Counted from the stretch's first letter, positions 51,739-60,938 are shown. The stretch: DNA of 64,000 nucleotides from Methylocystis sp. IM3 (GCF_038070105.1 NZ_JBBPBZ010000002.1:3392501-3456500), one strand, 5' to 3'. Numbers and translations are program-made. Notes: generated by a model not told the origin, from the sequence alone.

Positions 51739-51768
51739 GTCATCGGGCGAGGCGCGCCGCGTTCTCGC

Positions 51769-51823
51769 CCGGAAAACTTGGTCCGGAAAACTGGCCGGGG
51801 GAAACTGGCCGGGGGAAGCTGGC
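51769..51823. repeat. Four imperfect tandem repeats of about 14 bp
   Basis: Units at 51769-51782, 51783-51795, 51796-51809 and 51810-51823 share the core GG-A(3-4)-CTGG, for example CGGGGGAAACTGGC. They fill most of the gap between the DUF883-like gene and the LRR kinase gene, ending about 30 bases before the ATG of the latter. They may be a slippage product or a cluster of binding sites. Confidence 0.65.
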
Positions 51824-51854
51824 TTGGTGGCGGCGGCTCTGCTATCAGCGCCGC

Positions 51855-53168
51855 ATGACGCAAAAAACGCTGGAGGCCCTCCGCCGCGGCGGTCTGGCCG
51901 GGGCGCGAGAGTTGCGCCTTCCGGGACTCGACGAATTCCCGCGCGAGATCTTCGGATTGGCCGAGACGCTGGAGATTCTCGATCTCAGCGACGGCCGCCT
52001 CGAGTCGCTGCCCGAGGACATGAGCCGCCTGCGCAAGCTGCGCGTGCTGTTTTGCTCGGGGAATCGCTTCAGACGCCTGCCGCCTGCGCTCGGCGATTGT
52101 GGCGCGCTGCGCATGATCGGCTTCCGGCGCGTTGGCCTGCGCGAGGTTCCCGGCGAGTCACTGCCGCCGCAATTGCGCTGGCTCACGCTCACCGACAATG
52201 AAATCGAAGGCCTGCCGGCGGAGCTGGGCGAAAGGCCGCAACTGCAGAAGCTGATGCTCGCCGGCAACCGGCTCGCGTCCTTGCCCTCGACTCTCCGCAA
52301 CGCGGAGAAGCTCGAACTCATTCGTTTGAGTTCGAACCGTTTCGACTCTCTGCCGTCCTGGCTTTCGGCCCTGCCCGCTCTCGCGTGGATTTCCTGGGGC
52401 GCCAACGCCTGCGAGCGCGAGATTGCGGCGCCGGCGCCCGCTCCCGCCTCGTTCTCGCAACTCGACATTGGCGCGCTACTCGGCGAAGGCGCATCGGGGC
52501 GGGTGCACCGGGCCACATGGCGCCGGGAGGGCGAAGCGGCGCGGTCGGTCGCCGTGAAGATTTTCAAAGGCGCGATAACGAGCGACGGCCTGCCGGCGCG
52601 CGAAATGGCCGCGAGTCTCACGGCGGGCGACCATCCCAATCTGACTGCCGCCCTCGGCCGCCTGTCGGATCATCCCGACGGCGCGCAAGCGATGCTCATG
52701 CCGCTGCTGCCGCCACACTGGCGAAGACTTGCAGGCCCGCCGGATTTCGAAAGCTGCAGCCGCGACGTTTATGATCCGGCGCTCCGCCTCTCAACCGAGG
52801 CGGGGCTCTCGCTTCTGCACGGCGTCGCGACGGCCGTCGCTCATTTGCACGCGCGCGGTCTGATGCACGGCGATCTCTACGCCCACAACATTCTATGGGA
52901 CGGCGTCGCGGGAGAGGCGGCGCTTGGCGACTTCGGCGCGGCCTGTTCGCTTCCCTCGGGGCCGGAAGGCGACGCCTGGCGCCGCATCGAGTCGCGCGCG
53001 TTCGGGGTGCTGCTCGAGGAAGTGCTGGCCCGTTGCCCGCCCGAATCCGCCGCGATCCAGAAACTGCGCGACCTCGCGCGCGCCTGCCTTGGCAAGGAGG
53101 CGCGCGAACGCCCTCTCTTGACGGAGGCGGCAAGAGAAATCCAGGCAGTGGGCCACGGGTCGGCCTGA
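51855..53168 (+). CDS. Leucine-rich-repeat protein kinase
   Basis: This 437-residue soluble protein combines an LRR domain (residues about 36-190; repeats such as LEILDLSDGRLESLPEDMSR, LRWLTLTDNEIEGLPAELG, LQKLMLAGNRLASLPSTL) with a eukaryotic-type kinase domain (about 200-430). Kinase motifs include the glycine loop LGEGASGRVH, K235 in VAVKIF, HGDLYAHN (D340, N345) and the Mg-binding D359 of DFG. The catalytic motif is HGD instead of HRD, as in several bacterial and aminoglycoside-type kinases. The ATG at 51855 fits the LRR start; the frame is open upstream through the repeats. It is a probable interaction or stress kinase with unknown substrate. Confidence 0.87.
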   Translation: MTQKTLEALRRGGLAGARELRLPGLDEFPREIFGLAETLEILDLSDGRLESLPEDMSRLRKLRVLFCSGNRFRRLPPALGDCGALRMIGFRRVGLREVPGESLPPQLRWLTLTDNEIEGLPAELGERPQLQKLMLAGNRLASLPSTLRNAEKLELIRLSSNRFDSLPSWLSALPALAWISWGANACEREIAAPAPAPASFSQLDIGALLGEGASGRVHRATWRREGEAARSVAVKIFKGAITSDGLPAREMAASLTAGDHPNLTAALGRLSDHPDGAQAMLMPLLPPHWRRLAGPPDFESCSRDVYDPALRLSTEAGLSLLHGVATAVAHLHARGLMHGDLYAHNILWDGVAGEAALGDFGAACSLPSGPEGDAWRRIESRAFGVLLEEVLARCPPESAAIQKLRDLARACLGKEARERPLLTEAAREIQAVGHGSA

Positions 53169-53179
53169 GATCTTGCGCG

Positions 53180-53272
53180 ATTCATCTGCGTCGCGCCCTG
53201 GCTTTACCTCACGTAGATTCCACAACTGGCGCCGCTCTGACCGGCGCGTAAGGTGCGCTTGCGCAGATGAAT
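53180..53272. repeat. 11-bp inverted repeat with 71-base spacer
   Basis: ATTCATCTGCG (53180-53190) recurs inverted as CGCAGATGAAT (53262-53272) in the non-coding region after the LRR kinase gene. The arms could pair in RNA or mark a former insertion. The 323-base gap 53169-53491 holds no other gene; a second inverted repeat (GATCCTG 53449-53455 / CAGGATC 53473-53479) lies just before the Shine-Dalgarno of the small ORF at 53492. Confidence 0.5.
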
Positions 53273-53491
53273 GGCCAGCAAGAGCCTGCCTGCGCGGTCT
53301 GCGGGTGGGCAGACGTGGGCTGGCGGCCGCGGACTTCGCGTGAGGGGCGCGCCGTCAGCCCAGTTCGGCCGAACGCCGCTTCAGGCGCGCGCGCAGTTTC
53401 ATGAGCCTGTCGACACGACAGGCGCGTGCGTATGGACACATCGCGCCCGATCCTGCTCGTCCATGATCGGGACAGGATCAGGGAGGAGACG

Positions 53492-53596
53492 ATGTCTGAT
53501 GATTTCAACAGTGAAGCGACGGTTGCTTCTGCGCTGGCGCTGCTGATGGCGGGCCTCTGCTGGGTCGTGCTGATGGCGCCGCTTGCGGCCGGATGA
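53492..53596 (+). CDS. 34-residue hydrophobic small protein
   Basis: The frame encodes MSDDFNSEATVASALALL followed by MAGLCWVVLMAPLAAG: a short polar N-terminus and one membrane helix. The Shine-Dalgarno GGGAGGAGA 2-10 bases before the ATG is excellent, and a hairpin (GATCCTG/CAGGATC) precedes it. No family was recognised. It converges on another tiny hydrophobic frame at 53633-53710 with 36 bases between stops. The start signals are good evidence for translation, but length limits certainty. Confidence 0.55.
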   Translation: MSDDFNSEATVASALALLMAGLCWVVLMAPLAAG

Positions 53597-53632
53597 CTTA
53601 CAGGCCGCATTTTCGAAGCGCGAGTGACGCGA

Positions 53633-53710
53633 CTAAAGTGCGATCAGCGTCGCGAGGGCGCCGATGCTCAAGAAGCCGGCGAGCGCGAGCAGGAATCCAT
53701 CGATTTCCAT
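53633..53710 (-). CDS. 25-residue hydrophobic small protein
   Basis: On the minus strand MEIDGFLLALAGFLSIGALA then TLIAL forms a single hydrophobic helix after a 5-residue polar start. A strong GGGAGGA lies 6 bases before the ATG (53708-53710). It is 142 bases downstream of the Nudix gene on the same strand and convergent with the 34-residue frame at 53492-53596. No homologue was recognised; it could be a small membrane regulator or a type I toxin-like peptide. Confidence 0.5.
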   Translation of the reverse strand: MEIDGFLLALAGFLSIGALATLIAL

Positions 53711-53852
53711 GACATCCTCCCTTGCTTCCGCCTCTTGTGCGGGCGGCAATTGAGGACAATGCGCAAGAACAGGCAGGGTTCCGCCTCGGGTTTTTCCGGA
53801 TCGTTTCCAGAGGACGGCGGACGGACGAAACCAGGCCCAAAGGCGGGCCGTT

Positions 53853-54335
53853 CTACCAGTAGGGCGAGGTCGGAACGCCTCCCATGACTTCGTCGATCCG
53901 CTTTCGCACCGACTCGATCGCATCCTCCGGAAGCGCATCCGCGGGGAAAAATCCCGCTTCGACGATCTCCCTCGTCGGCGCGAACGGACCGGTCTGGCGG
54001 AAGCCGCGCACGACGAACAAGGTTTCGTGATTGTAGCGGCAGGCGTCGCGGTTGAGATAGACGCCGTGCAGAACCGGCGCTTCTCCCGAAAGGACGATAT
54101 TCCCTTCCTCCCTGAGTTCTCGCGCCAGCGCGTCGAGCAATGTTTCGCCATGTTCGACGCCGCCCCCCGGCAGCCAGTATCCGGCGACATAGCTGTGGCG
54201 GACGAGAAGCACGCGCTTTTGCGCGTCGATGACGAGGCCGCGCACGCCCATGATCATGGGCCGCGTGATAAGTGCGGCGAGCGTAATCACCCTGGTCGCA
54301 AGGGGACGAGCGGGAAATCGTTTTGTCTCGGTCAT
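53853..54335 (-). CDS. Nudix hydrolase
   Basis: Nudix enzymes cleave nucleoside diphosphates linked to another group. The 160-residue protein from the ATG at 54333-54335 has the complete Nudix box GGGVEHGETLLDALARELRE followed by EGNI, with the metal-binding REL.EE arrangement intact, after VIDAQKRVLLVRHSYVAGYWLP. Substrate is unknown. A longer frame from an ATG at 54392 adds 19 residues without a Shine-Dalgarno. It lies 122 bases upstream of the polysaccharide cluster's last gene in the direction of transcription. Confidence 0.88.
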   Translation of the reverse strand: MTETKRFPARPLATRVITLAALITRPMIMGVRGLVIDAQKRVLLVRHSYVAGYWLPGGGVEHGETLLDALARELREEGNIVLSGEAPVLHGVYLNRDACRYNHETLFVVRGFRQTGPFAPTREIVEAGFFPADALPEDAIESVRKRIDEVMGGVPTSPYW

Positions 54336-54457
54336 GCCGGATCGGTTCTTGAAATAAATGCCGCCGCTTGGCGAGGGACCGCCATCGGTCATTGAGCGAT
54401 TTTCGATGTGAATGACTGAAAGCCGGCGGCGTCCGAAGCCGGCGCGCTTGAGGCTCC

Positions 54458-55591
54458 CTAAACGGGCCGAAGCGCGATTTCGTGATAGACGGCCAGAGTT
54501 TGCTCGATCACCACGCGCTCGTCGAATTCGGCCAGGGCCTTTTCGCGCGCGGCCTCTCCCAATCGCCGAGCGAAGACTGGATCATCCTGCAGTCTCGCAA
54601 TTGCTTCGGCAAGCGATACGGCGTCACGGACGGGGACCAACAGCCCATTGAGGCCGTGCGTCACGACTTCCCGACAGCCCGGCGCATCCGTCGTGATCAA
54701 TGGCCGCGCGCAGGCGGCCGCTTCGATGAGGCTTTTGGGCAGCCCCTCGCGATAGCTCGGCAGGACCACAATATCGGCCCCGGCCATCAGGCCGGGCATG
54801 TCGGCCACATGGCCGAGCCACTCCACAAGGCCCTCTTCCCGCCAGGCGCGCAATTGCTCGTCCGCAATGGACGCCGGATTGCCGGGATCGGGCGCGCCGG
54901 CGAGAATAAAGCTTAGTCGTCTGCCTTGTGATTTGAGAATGCGCGCCGCTTCGATGAACTCTCCCACTCCCTTGTCCCACAACATACGCGCGGCGAGCAC
55001 CACACGTAATGGCGCATCCGCCGAGGCGGTGGCGCTCCCCGGCAGGAAGCGGGAACAGTCGACCCCCGAACCGCGCAACAAGCGAATCCGTTCCGATGGC
55101 ACGATGCGGGCTTTGTGAAACAATTGAACGTCGTCGGGGTTCTGCAAGATCAGGCGGGCGCGCTCGCCGCCAAGCGCAATGCGCATGAGCACCCGCACAG
55201 GGGTGCGAAGCAGCCTCGCTTTCAGCGAGTCGCTGGTGAACACATAGCCCATCCCCGCGACCGCATTGATGCGACCCACCTTGGCGAGGCGCCCGACCAG
55301 CGCGCCGTAAACAGCGCACTTGATGGTGAAGCCATGCACGACATCGGGTCGCTCTTCACGCATGAGCATAAATAACCAGCCGATAAGCGCGAGCTCTCGC
55401 AACGGATTGAGGCTCGCGCGCTCCATTGGCGCGGGAATCCAGGTAAATCCCAACTCCCTGAGTTTTATGCCGTAGGGACCAGGCGGCGACACGAGCAATA
55501 CCTCGTGTCCTTCGGCGCGCAACGCGGCGGCGAGCGAACGCCGGAAATTATAGAGATACCAATCCGTGTTGGCGAAGAGGAGGCATTTCAA
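54458..55591 (-). CDS. Glycosyltransferase family 4
   Basis: This GT-B fold glycosyltransferase adds sugars during polysaccharide synthesis. The 377-residue protein has an N-terminal GT4 donor-acceptor domain (CLLFANTDWYLYNFRRSLAAAL, VVHGFTIKCAVYGAL) and a C-terminal nucleotide-sugar domain (RVVLAARMLWDKGVGEFIEAA, VVLPSYREGLPKSLIEAAAC, GREVV-like CREVVTHGLNGLLV). The start is a TTG at 55589-55591, supported by AGGAG about 10 bases upstream; no in-frame ATG gives a full N-terminus. It is last in the exopolysaccharide cluster transcribed leftward. Confidence 0.88.
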   Translation of the reverse strand: MKCLLFANTDWYLYNFRRSLAAALRAEGHEVLLVSPPGPYGIKLRELGFTWIPAPMERASLNPLRELALIGWLFMLMREERPDVVHGFTIKCAVYGALVGRLAKVGRINAVAGMGYVFTSDSLKARLLRTPVRVLMRIALGGERARLILQNPDDVQLFHKARIVPSERIRLLRGSGVDCSRFLPGSATASADAPLRVVLAARMLWDKGVGEFIEAARILKSQGRRLSFILAGAPDPGNPASIADEQLRAWREEGLVEWLGHVADMPGLMAGADIVVLPSYREGLPKSLIEAAACARPLITTDAPGCREVVTHGLNGLLVPVRDAVSLAEAIARLQDDPVFARRLGEAAREKALAEFDERVVIEQTLAVYHEIALRPV

Positions 55592-55847
55592 GCGTCACGC
55601 TCCTGTTGACGGGGGCGCCCTCGGCATCCCGGACAGCCTTGCGCGTCATCGGGAATGGGCATCGGGAATCTTGCGATCATACCGCGCATGGCCGGGGCTG
55701 ACCCGACGATTCGGTTCTTGTTTCGGGATCAGCGCGAAAGCGATGGAGACGATCAGCTTTCCATTTCAGCGCCGATAGAGCCGCGCTCGTGGCGGCCTGG
55801 CGACGATCCCAGAGCCCTGCGCCGACATGCTCCAGGTCGATCTGCTG

Positions 55848-56798
55848 CTAAACCGCGGCTTTACGGACGTCATTGCCTCGATGAACCCCGGTTCCGCAGT
55901 ATTCGGCTTGCGTTACGATCGAGAGTCCGCCGGAATCTCGAAGATCAGCGGCGATCCGCAAGACCCCGTCAAACAGTTCCAGGGTGCCCGGACCATCGAT
56001 AAGATTGTGGGGATGCAGATACAGCAACGCTACGCGGTTATTGGCGACAGCGTCGTTGAGTATCGAGCGCCATCGCATGAGCGTAACCGCCTCTGGTATC
56101 GCTCGTCTCAAGCCGTGTCGCCAGTTCAGAAAATATCCGCCGGGGATACTAACAAGGCCGAAAGACGAAGGCTCGGCGTCTTGTGAAGGCTCCAAAATGT
56201 TGAGTTCCTGGACAAGATTGCCAATCCTGCCATGTCGCCCGACGTCGGGATGGGCGTTCCTGAATCCAACATATCCCTGGTCCGCCAGAAGAGGGATGTT
56301 CCCGACCTGATTTCTTGGAAAGACGAATGTCTTCAGATCGACCCCTTTTTTCTTGGCCAACTCCGTCGCACTCCGCAACTCGTAAGCCGCCTCCTCCGTT
56401 GTTACCGCGCCAAATCCCAGCGGAACATGTCTGAACCCGTGACAGGCGATCTCATGCCTTCCGTTGCCCCGAACCAGGTCGAATGCCTCGGGGCAAAACC
56501 ACCCGTCGAAGTTTCCTGCGGCTTCCGCGCGACGAAAGTTTCTCATCCAGTTCGAGCCATCGACCTGAACATCCGACAGCCGCGGCATCCACTGGCTTAC
56601 TTCGTCATCTGCCAAGAGAAGGGCCATCACAAACGCAAATGTCGCCGGCGCTTCATAAGCCGACAGCGTTCTCAACAGGGACTCATAGGCTCTTACTAAC
56701 GCCTTCCTGGTGATGAACCCGCTTTCGATCCTGCCGTCGCGATCCGCGATTCCCCATTTTCCTTCGCAATCCAGCGAAATGATAAAAGTTCCCGGCAT
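55848..56798 (-). CDS. Polysaccharide deacetylase-like protein
   Basis: This 316-residue protein resembles NodB-type deacetylases: FIISLDCEGKWG with the catalytic Asp, CHGFRHVPLG with a metal His, and the late motif LLYLHPHNL. It probably removes acetyl groups from an exopolysaccharide or its precursor. The ATG at 56796-56798 follows GGAGAG; a GTG at 56813 is also in frame. It lies 256 bases upstream of the GT4 gene in the direction of transcription; that gap carries no gene I can support. Confidence 0.82.
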   Translation of the reverse strand: MPGTFIISLDCEGKWGIADRDGRIESGFITRKALVRAYESLLRTLSAYEAPATFAFVMALLLADDEVSQWMPRLSDVQVDGSNWMRNFRRAEAAGNFDGWFCPEAFDLVRGNGRHEIACHGFRHVPLGFGAVTTEEAAYELRSATELAKKKGVDLKTFVFPRNQVGNIPLLADQGYVGFRNAHPDVGRHGRIGNLVQELNILEPSQDAEPSSFGLVSIPGGYFLNWRHGLRRAIPEAVTLMRWRSILNDAVANNRVALLYLHPHNLIDGPGTLELFDGVLRIAADLRDSGGLSIVTQAEYCGTGVHRGNDVRKAAV

Positions 56799-56836
56799 TG
56801 CTTCACTCTCCACACAAAGGACGCTCGAGCCGAGGC

Positions 56837-57868
56837 CTACATCGTATCAAAAGCGCCGCCAAACAGCGCCCATGCATGCCTTGAAAAAGGGCTTGCCGAA
56901 TAGCAGGGCCAGCTAAGCGTGCGACTGATCAGCGCTGTCCGGCGAAAGGGGACAAAGCTGCGCCACAGCAACTGTTCATTGAGCGTTCTATCGGTCGATT
57001 TGGCAATCAGGAAGCGAGCGCCTTTATGACGCGCCCACGCGGCCACAGCATTCAAAACAACCTTCCGGCTGCCCTCGTCAGACCCGGCCATCTCGACGAG
57101 AGTGGCCTTCAACCCCTGCCGGGATCTGCGAAAACCGCACAGGGCCGCGCCACTGTGTCCGAAAGCTCCACGCACGTGAATCGAATAATACTCCGAGTCC
57201 GGCACACTGCGATAACGGTAGGCGGTCCACTGCGCGGAGCGGCTCATCTGCCATCTTCGCCTGAGAAGAGGAAGCGCTTCAAAGTGGGCAGCAAGATCGG
57301 GTGGGCAGTCACGTCGAACAGAGCACCCTGATAGGCTGGGGTCCTTGCTTTCGCAAATCCACCCGCCGTCTTGCTCGATCCACCGCATATTTCGGTAGGG
57401 CGCCGGCGCGAGTGGCCGCAGTGCTTCGATAATATTACCCACGTGGCACCAGTTCAACGGCCCTATGTTGCCCGCGTAGGCCGCGCGATTGGGCGCGCCG
57501 AACATCACGCTTATCTTCTCACCATCGCAGATTTCATAACAACGGCATGCCAGTTCTCGCAGCATGCCTTTTCCCTGGAAGTCCGGATGCACCATGCTGT
57601 CGATAGGTTGCCCCCCAAGAACCTGCGACTGCCCATCCGACAGCAACAGGGGCCAAACCATGTAAAAACCGACAATCCGTTCCCCATAGAGTCCCAGGAT
57701 CGCGGGACACACACCCGTAAGCGTCTCATTCCAATGCTTCAGGTCATATTCTATGCTTCGATTTTCGCCCCAAACTGTTTCAAACAGTTCTCGGAGTCGC
57801 ATGAAGTCAGATGCCTCGTATCTTGCATACCTCACGTCTCGCAATTGAGGCGACGATCCTTTTTCCAT
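56837..57868 (-). CDS. GNAT-family acetyltransferase of the polysaccharide cluster
   Basis: This 343-residue protein has a GNAT-like core: GERIVGFYMVWPLLL, LGGQPIDSMVHPDFQGKGML with the CoA-binding QGKG loop, and CYEICDGEKISVMFGAPNRAAYAG. Such proteins, sometimes FemAB-like, occur in bacterial exopolysaccharide loci and may acylate sugars. The ATG at 57866-57868 has GAGG upstream; a TTG at 57880 is in frame. It lies between the EpsG-like and deacetylase genes. Confidence 0.75.
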   Translation of the reverse strand: MEKGSSPQLRDVRYARYEASDFMRLRELFETVWGENRSIEYDLKHWNETLTGVCPAILGLYGERIVGFYMVWPLLLSDGQSQVLGGQPIDSMVHPDFQGKGMLRELACRCYEICDGEKISVMFGAPNRAAYAGNIGPLNWCHVGNIIEALRPLAPAPYRNMRWIEQDGGWICESKDPSLSGCSVRRDCPPDLAAHFEALPLLRRRWQMSRSAQWTAYRYRSVPDSEYYSIHVRGAFGHSGAALCGFRRSRQGLKATLVEMAGSDEGSRKVVLNAVAAWARHKGARFLIAKSTDRTLNEQLLWRSFVPFRRTALISRTLSWPCYSASPFSRHAWALFGGAFDTM

Positions 57869-57899
57869 TGACGGCCTCAAAACATCGAAATCACACGAA

Positions 57900-58928
57900 T
57901 TAAAACCAAGTTTGATAAGGAAGATAGCACGCCTCGAAAAGGGACGAAACCATCACCCAGGTCAAGAGAGTCACCCCTCCAACGGCATAAGGCGCAACTG
58001 CGAACATGGCCGCATTCGGACCTTTTATGAGAAAGGGAATGCGGGCGAGCACCATGTACTGAATAGGCGCGAGGTAGAATCCGAACCGATCTCCGCCAAC
58101 GGATGAAAAGAAAGAAAACGGAAAAACCGCCACCATTAAATAAGACGTCAACTTGATGAATTTATAGTCTTTTACATAAAGAAGTTTCCATTTTCGATCG
58201 AGATACCACAAAAACGCCGCGCCGGTGAGAGCAATCAGTCCTGTCCGGAAAGGGGCGCCGAATGCTTCAGTCGCCGTCCCAACATACCGCCTCGAATAGA
58301 ATTCGAAGGCCTCGCTCGTCAATAGATAATAAATGCCCGGCATCGCGATGAGCCCCCCCAAAATGATGCGCTGTCGGGAAAAACGTCCTCGCACGAATGG
58401 CGTCAACATCAGGAAAGCGCCAGCACTTGTGTGGAACATAGACGCGATCAAAGTGAAAAGAACGCAACGCAGGAGGCTCATGTCGATGAAGGCGTTGAAT
58501 GCGAAACAAAGAATCCCCAGAGCGATCGCCTGACGTATCCCAGACATCGCAAGATTGATAATCAGAATTGGAAAGGATAGAATGAGAATAGAAAGTCGAT
58601 CAGGCTGCCGCTTGGCTATTTGGTGCAGACCAAGAAAAAAAATTCCCGAGGAAACGACGTTAATGTAAGGATAATCGAGTTGCAAGTAGTGCAGCAGACT
58701 GTTTAACAACCAGAAAGCCTGCTCGGTGGTGCTGCTGGTCTCGTAAATACGAGAATTTTCGAAGATGACCAGATAGCCGCCCCAATCACAGCCTACGCGA
58801 TACCGAAATCCGACAAACAGGAAAAGGACAAAAAGCCATAGGTAGTAAAATTGGTTTCTTAGCGGACCGTTTCCTCTCGAGACGAACCCACTCAGCAAAA
58901 GGCTGACATACACCAGGATATATATCAC
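57900..58928 (-). CDS. EpsG/Wzy-like polysaccharide polymerase
   Basis: This 342-residue integral membrane protein has about ten hydrophobic helices and segments typical of EpsG-family proteins: FVGFRYRVGCDWGGYL near residue 40, NLAMSGIRQAIALGILCFAFN in the middle and SSVGGDRFGFYLAPIQY near the end. EpsG/Wzy proteins are thought to polymerise repeat units in the periplasm. The start is a GTG at 58926-58928. DNA is markedly AT-rich here (18 of 60 bases are G/C at 58141-58200), unlike the rest of the window. Confidence 0.8.
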   Translation of the reverse strand: MIYILVYVSLLLSGFVSRGNGPLRNQFYYLWLFVLFLFVGFRYRVGCDWGGYLVIFENSRIYETSSTTEQAFWLLNSLLHYLQLDYPYINVVSSGIFFLGLHQIAKRQPDRLSILILSFPILIINLAMSGIRQAIALGILCFAFNAFIDMSLLRCVLFTLIASMFHTSAGAFLMLTPFVRGRFSRQRIILGGLIAMPGIYYLLTSEAFEFYSRRYVGTATEAFGAPFRTGLIALTGAAFLWYLDRKWKLLYVKDYKFIKLTSYLMVAVFPFSFFSSVGGDRFGFYLAPIQYMVLARIPFLIKGPNAAMFAVAPYAVGGVTLLTWVMVSSLFEACYLPYQTWF

Positions 58929-58976
58929 AGATCGGAACCGTGTCGTTAGATTACTGAGGAGAGAAGTCGCTGCAAT

Positions 58977-60938
58977 TTAAGTGCGACTTGCGTGATGCAA
59001 TAGCCAGGACTGCATCATCAAGATAGCCCAAATGCGCCATCCGGCGTTCTCCGCCTTTGACTGGTGATTTCTCCAAAGTAGCCTGACCCTGGACGGGTCG
59101 AATACTCCAGTAGAGGCGAGTTGCGCTTCACTTATAAGACTTTCGGCCCATTCACGAAGATCGCCCCGTAGCCATTGGTCGAGCGGAATCGCAAAACCTT
59201 GTTTTGGTCGTTCCATTAAATCGCGTGGGACGTGCCTGTAGAGAATGTCCCGCAGGATGCGCTTGCCGATACGTCCGTCAATCTTGGCGTTTAAAGGCAG
59301 TCGCCAAGCGAGCTCCACGACGCGCCGATCCAGAAAAGGCGCGCGCGTTTCCAGTGAGGCGCTCATCGCAGCACGATCGACTTTCACAAGGATATCGCCT
59401 GGCAGATAAGTCACGGCGTCCATCGCCATCATCCACTCCTCGAGGCAAAGAATTTTGTCCAGCCCCTCGCTCAGGCCTAAACCCGGCGTTTCTGACTCTG
59501 GTTGCAGCAATACCTCAGCCGGGTCGGAAAACGTGCTGACGATCTCTCGATAGAGACTCTGTGAATCATGGGCACGCGCGATGACGCCGCCGAACTTTGA
59601 CAGCTTGTCGATTGTGGTGAGTGGAAGACCGATAATATCGGCGGCAGAGCGCAATACCGACCGATCATTTGCCCCGAAGGACTGCAGGGCTGCGATCAGG
59701 CGCCCCCCTGCAATGCGCCCTATTTTTGGGACTGCACTGGAAATTCGCCAAAGGCCGGGAGCAAAGATGTAACGGTTGTAGCCGCCAAACATCTCATCTC
59801 CACCGTCCCCGGACAGCGCTACCGCTACATGCTGGCGTGTCATACGAGATAATAATAAGGTTGGAATCTGGGATGGATCAGCAAATGGCTCGCTATAGAC
59901 TTTAGGGAGCTCTGGAACGACTGAGAGTGCGTCGGCCTCGGTGAGGATGAATTCCGTGTGCGTGGTCCCCAGGTGCTGCGCGACTAATCGAGCGTGCCCC
60001 GCTTCATTGAAACGTTGATTCTCGAAACCGATCGAAAACGTGCGTGTTGCGCCTCTCGAAGAACGTTGCATGAGCGCCGCGATGAGAGAAGAGTCTATGC
60101 CGCCGGAGAGAAAGCAACCCAGCGGAACGTCGCTGAGCATCTGCGAGGCGACAACTTCCTCAAGACAGGTCTCCACCTCACCACACAGCGCCTCGTAATC
60201 GCCTCGGCTGACTCGGCGCACGCCAGCCAGCGCGACGGCCTCGAGCGACCAGTAAGGTCTCGACGGAGACGCGTCGAACGGCGACGTCAAACGCAGAAAA
60301 TGGCCAGGCTGCAGCTTCCGGATATTTTGGAAGATCGTTGCCGGTTCGGGAATGTACGAAAACCGTAGAAAAGCAGCGACTGCAGAACGGTCTATTTCAT
60401 TATCGAACCCGGGATACGTCAACAGGGCGTCAAGCTCGGAAGCAAAGAGCAGCGCGCCATCCGACCAGCCATAATAAAGCGGCTTCTCGCCGAGTCTGTC
60501 GCGAGCCAATGTCAGATTGCGCGTCGCCCTATCCCAGAGACCGAACGCGAACATACCGCAAGTAAGATCGAGCGCCCGCTCCAGGCCCCAATAGGCAATG
60601 GCCGCAAGGAGCGTCTCGGTGTCGGAATGCCCACGCCAGTGAGCGACAGCCCCTTCATCTTCAAGCTTTATTCGCAGATCGAGGTGATTGTAAATTTCCC
60701 CATTGAACACAATAACATACCGCCCCGACAGATCTTCCATCGGCTGAGCGCCCGCCGGAGACAGATCGATAATGGATAGGCGGCGGTGTGCGAGTGCGAT
60801 TCCGGATTCGCGATCCCCCCATTCACCTGAAGAATCGGGTCCTCTGTGGCGGATCGCCGTGGCCATCCGCCGAGCAAGGCGGCGAGCGTCTACGTCATTT
60901 TGCTTTCGAGCCAGCCAAATCCCCGCTATGCCACACAT
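58977..60938 (-). CDS. asnB: Asparagine synthase-like amidotransferase (AsnB type)
   Basis: This 653-residue class II amidotransferase has the nucleophile C2 (MCGIAGIW), GPDSSGEWGD, VIVFNGEIYNHLDLR, GHSDTETLLAAI and the ATP-pyrophosphatase loop LGCFLSGGIDSSLIAAL, plus SGDGGDEMFGGYNRY. In polysaccharide clusters such proteins probably amidate sugar acids instead of making free asparagine; that is inference from context. The start is the ATG at 60936-60938. Confidence 0.9.
   Translation of the reverse strand: MCGIAGIWLARKQNDVDARRLARRMATAIRHRGPDSSGEWGDRESGIALAHRRLSIIDLSPAGAQPMEDLSGRYVIVFNGEIYNHLDLRIKLEDEGAVAHWRGHSDTETLLAAIAYWGLERALDLTCGMFAFGLWDRATRNLTLARDRLGEKPLYYGWSDGALLFASELDALLTYPGFDNEIDRSAVAAFLRFSYIPEPATIFQNIRKLQPGHFLRLTSPFDASPSRPYWSLEAVALAGVRRVSRGDYEALCGEVETCLEEVVASQMLSDVPLGCFLSGGIDSSLIAALMQRSSRGATRTFSIGFENQRFNEAGHARLVAQHLGTTHTEFILTEADALSVVPELPKVYSEPFADPSQIPTLLLSRMTRQHVAVALSGDGGDEMFGGYNRYIFAPGLWRISSAVPKIGRIAGGRLIAALQSFGANDRSVLRSAADIIGLPLTTIDKLSKFGGVIARAHDSQSLYREIVSTFSDPAEVLLQPESETPGLGLSEGLDKILCLEEWMMAMDAVTYLPGDILVKVDRAAMSASLETRAPFLDRRVVELAWRLPLNAKIDGRIGKRILRDILYRHVPRDLMERPKQGFAIPLDQWLRGDLREWAESLISEAQLASTGVFDPSRVRLLWRNHQSKAENAGWRIWAILMMQSWLLHHASRT

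Noticed and set aside
51769..51823. Possible CRISPR array
   Set aside because: Repeats are about 14 bp, imperfect and lack spacers, so this is a tandem repeat.
55592..55847. Possible gene or IS remnant inside the polysaccharide cluster
   Set aside because: Only short frames without motifs or terminal inverted repeats were found.
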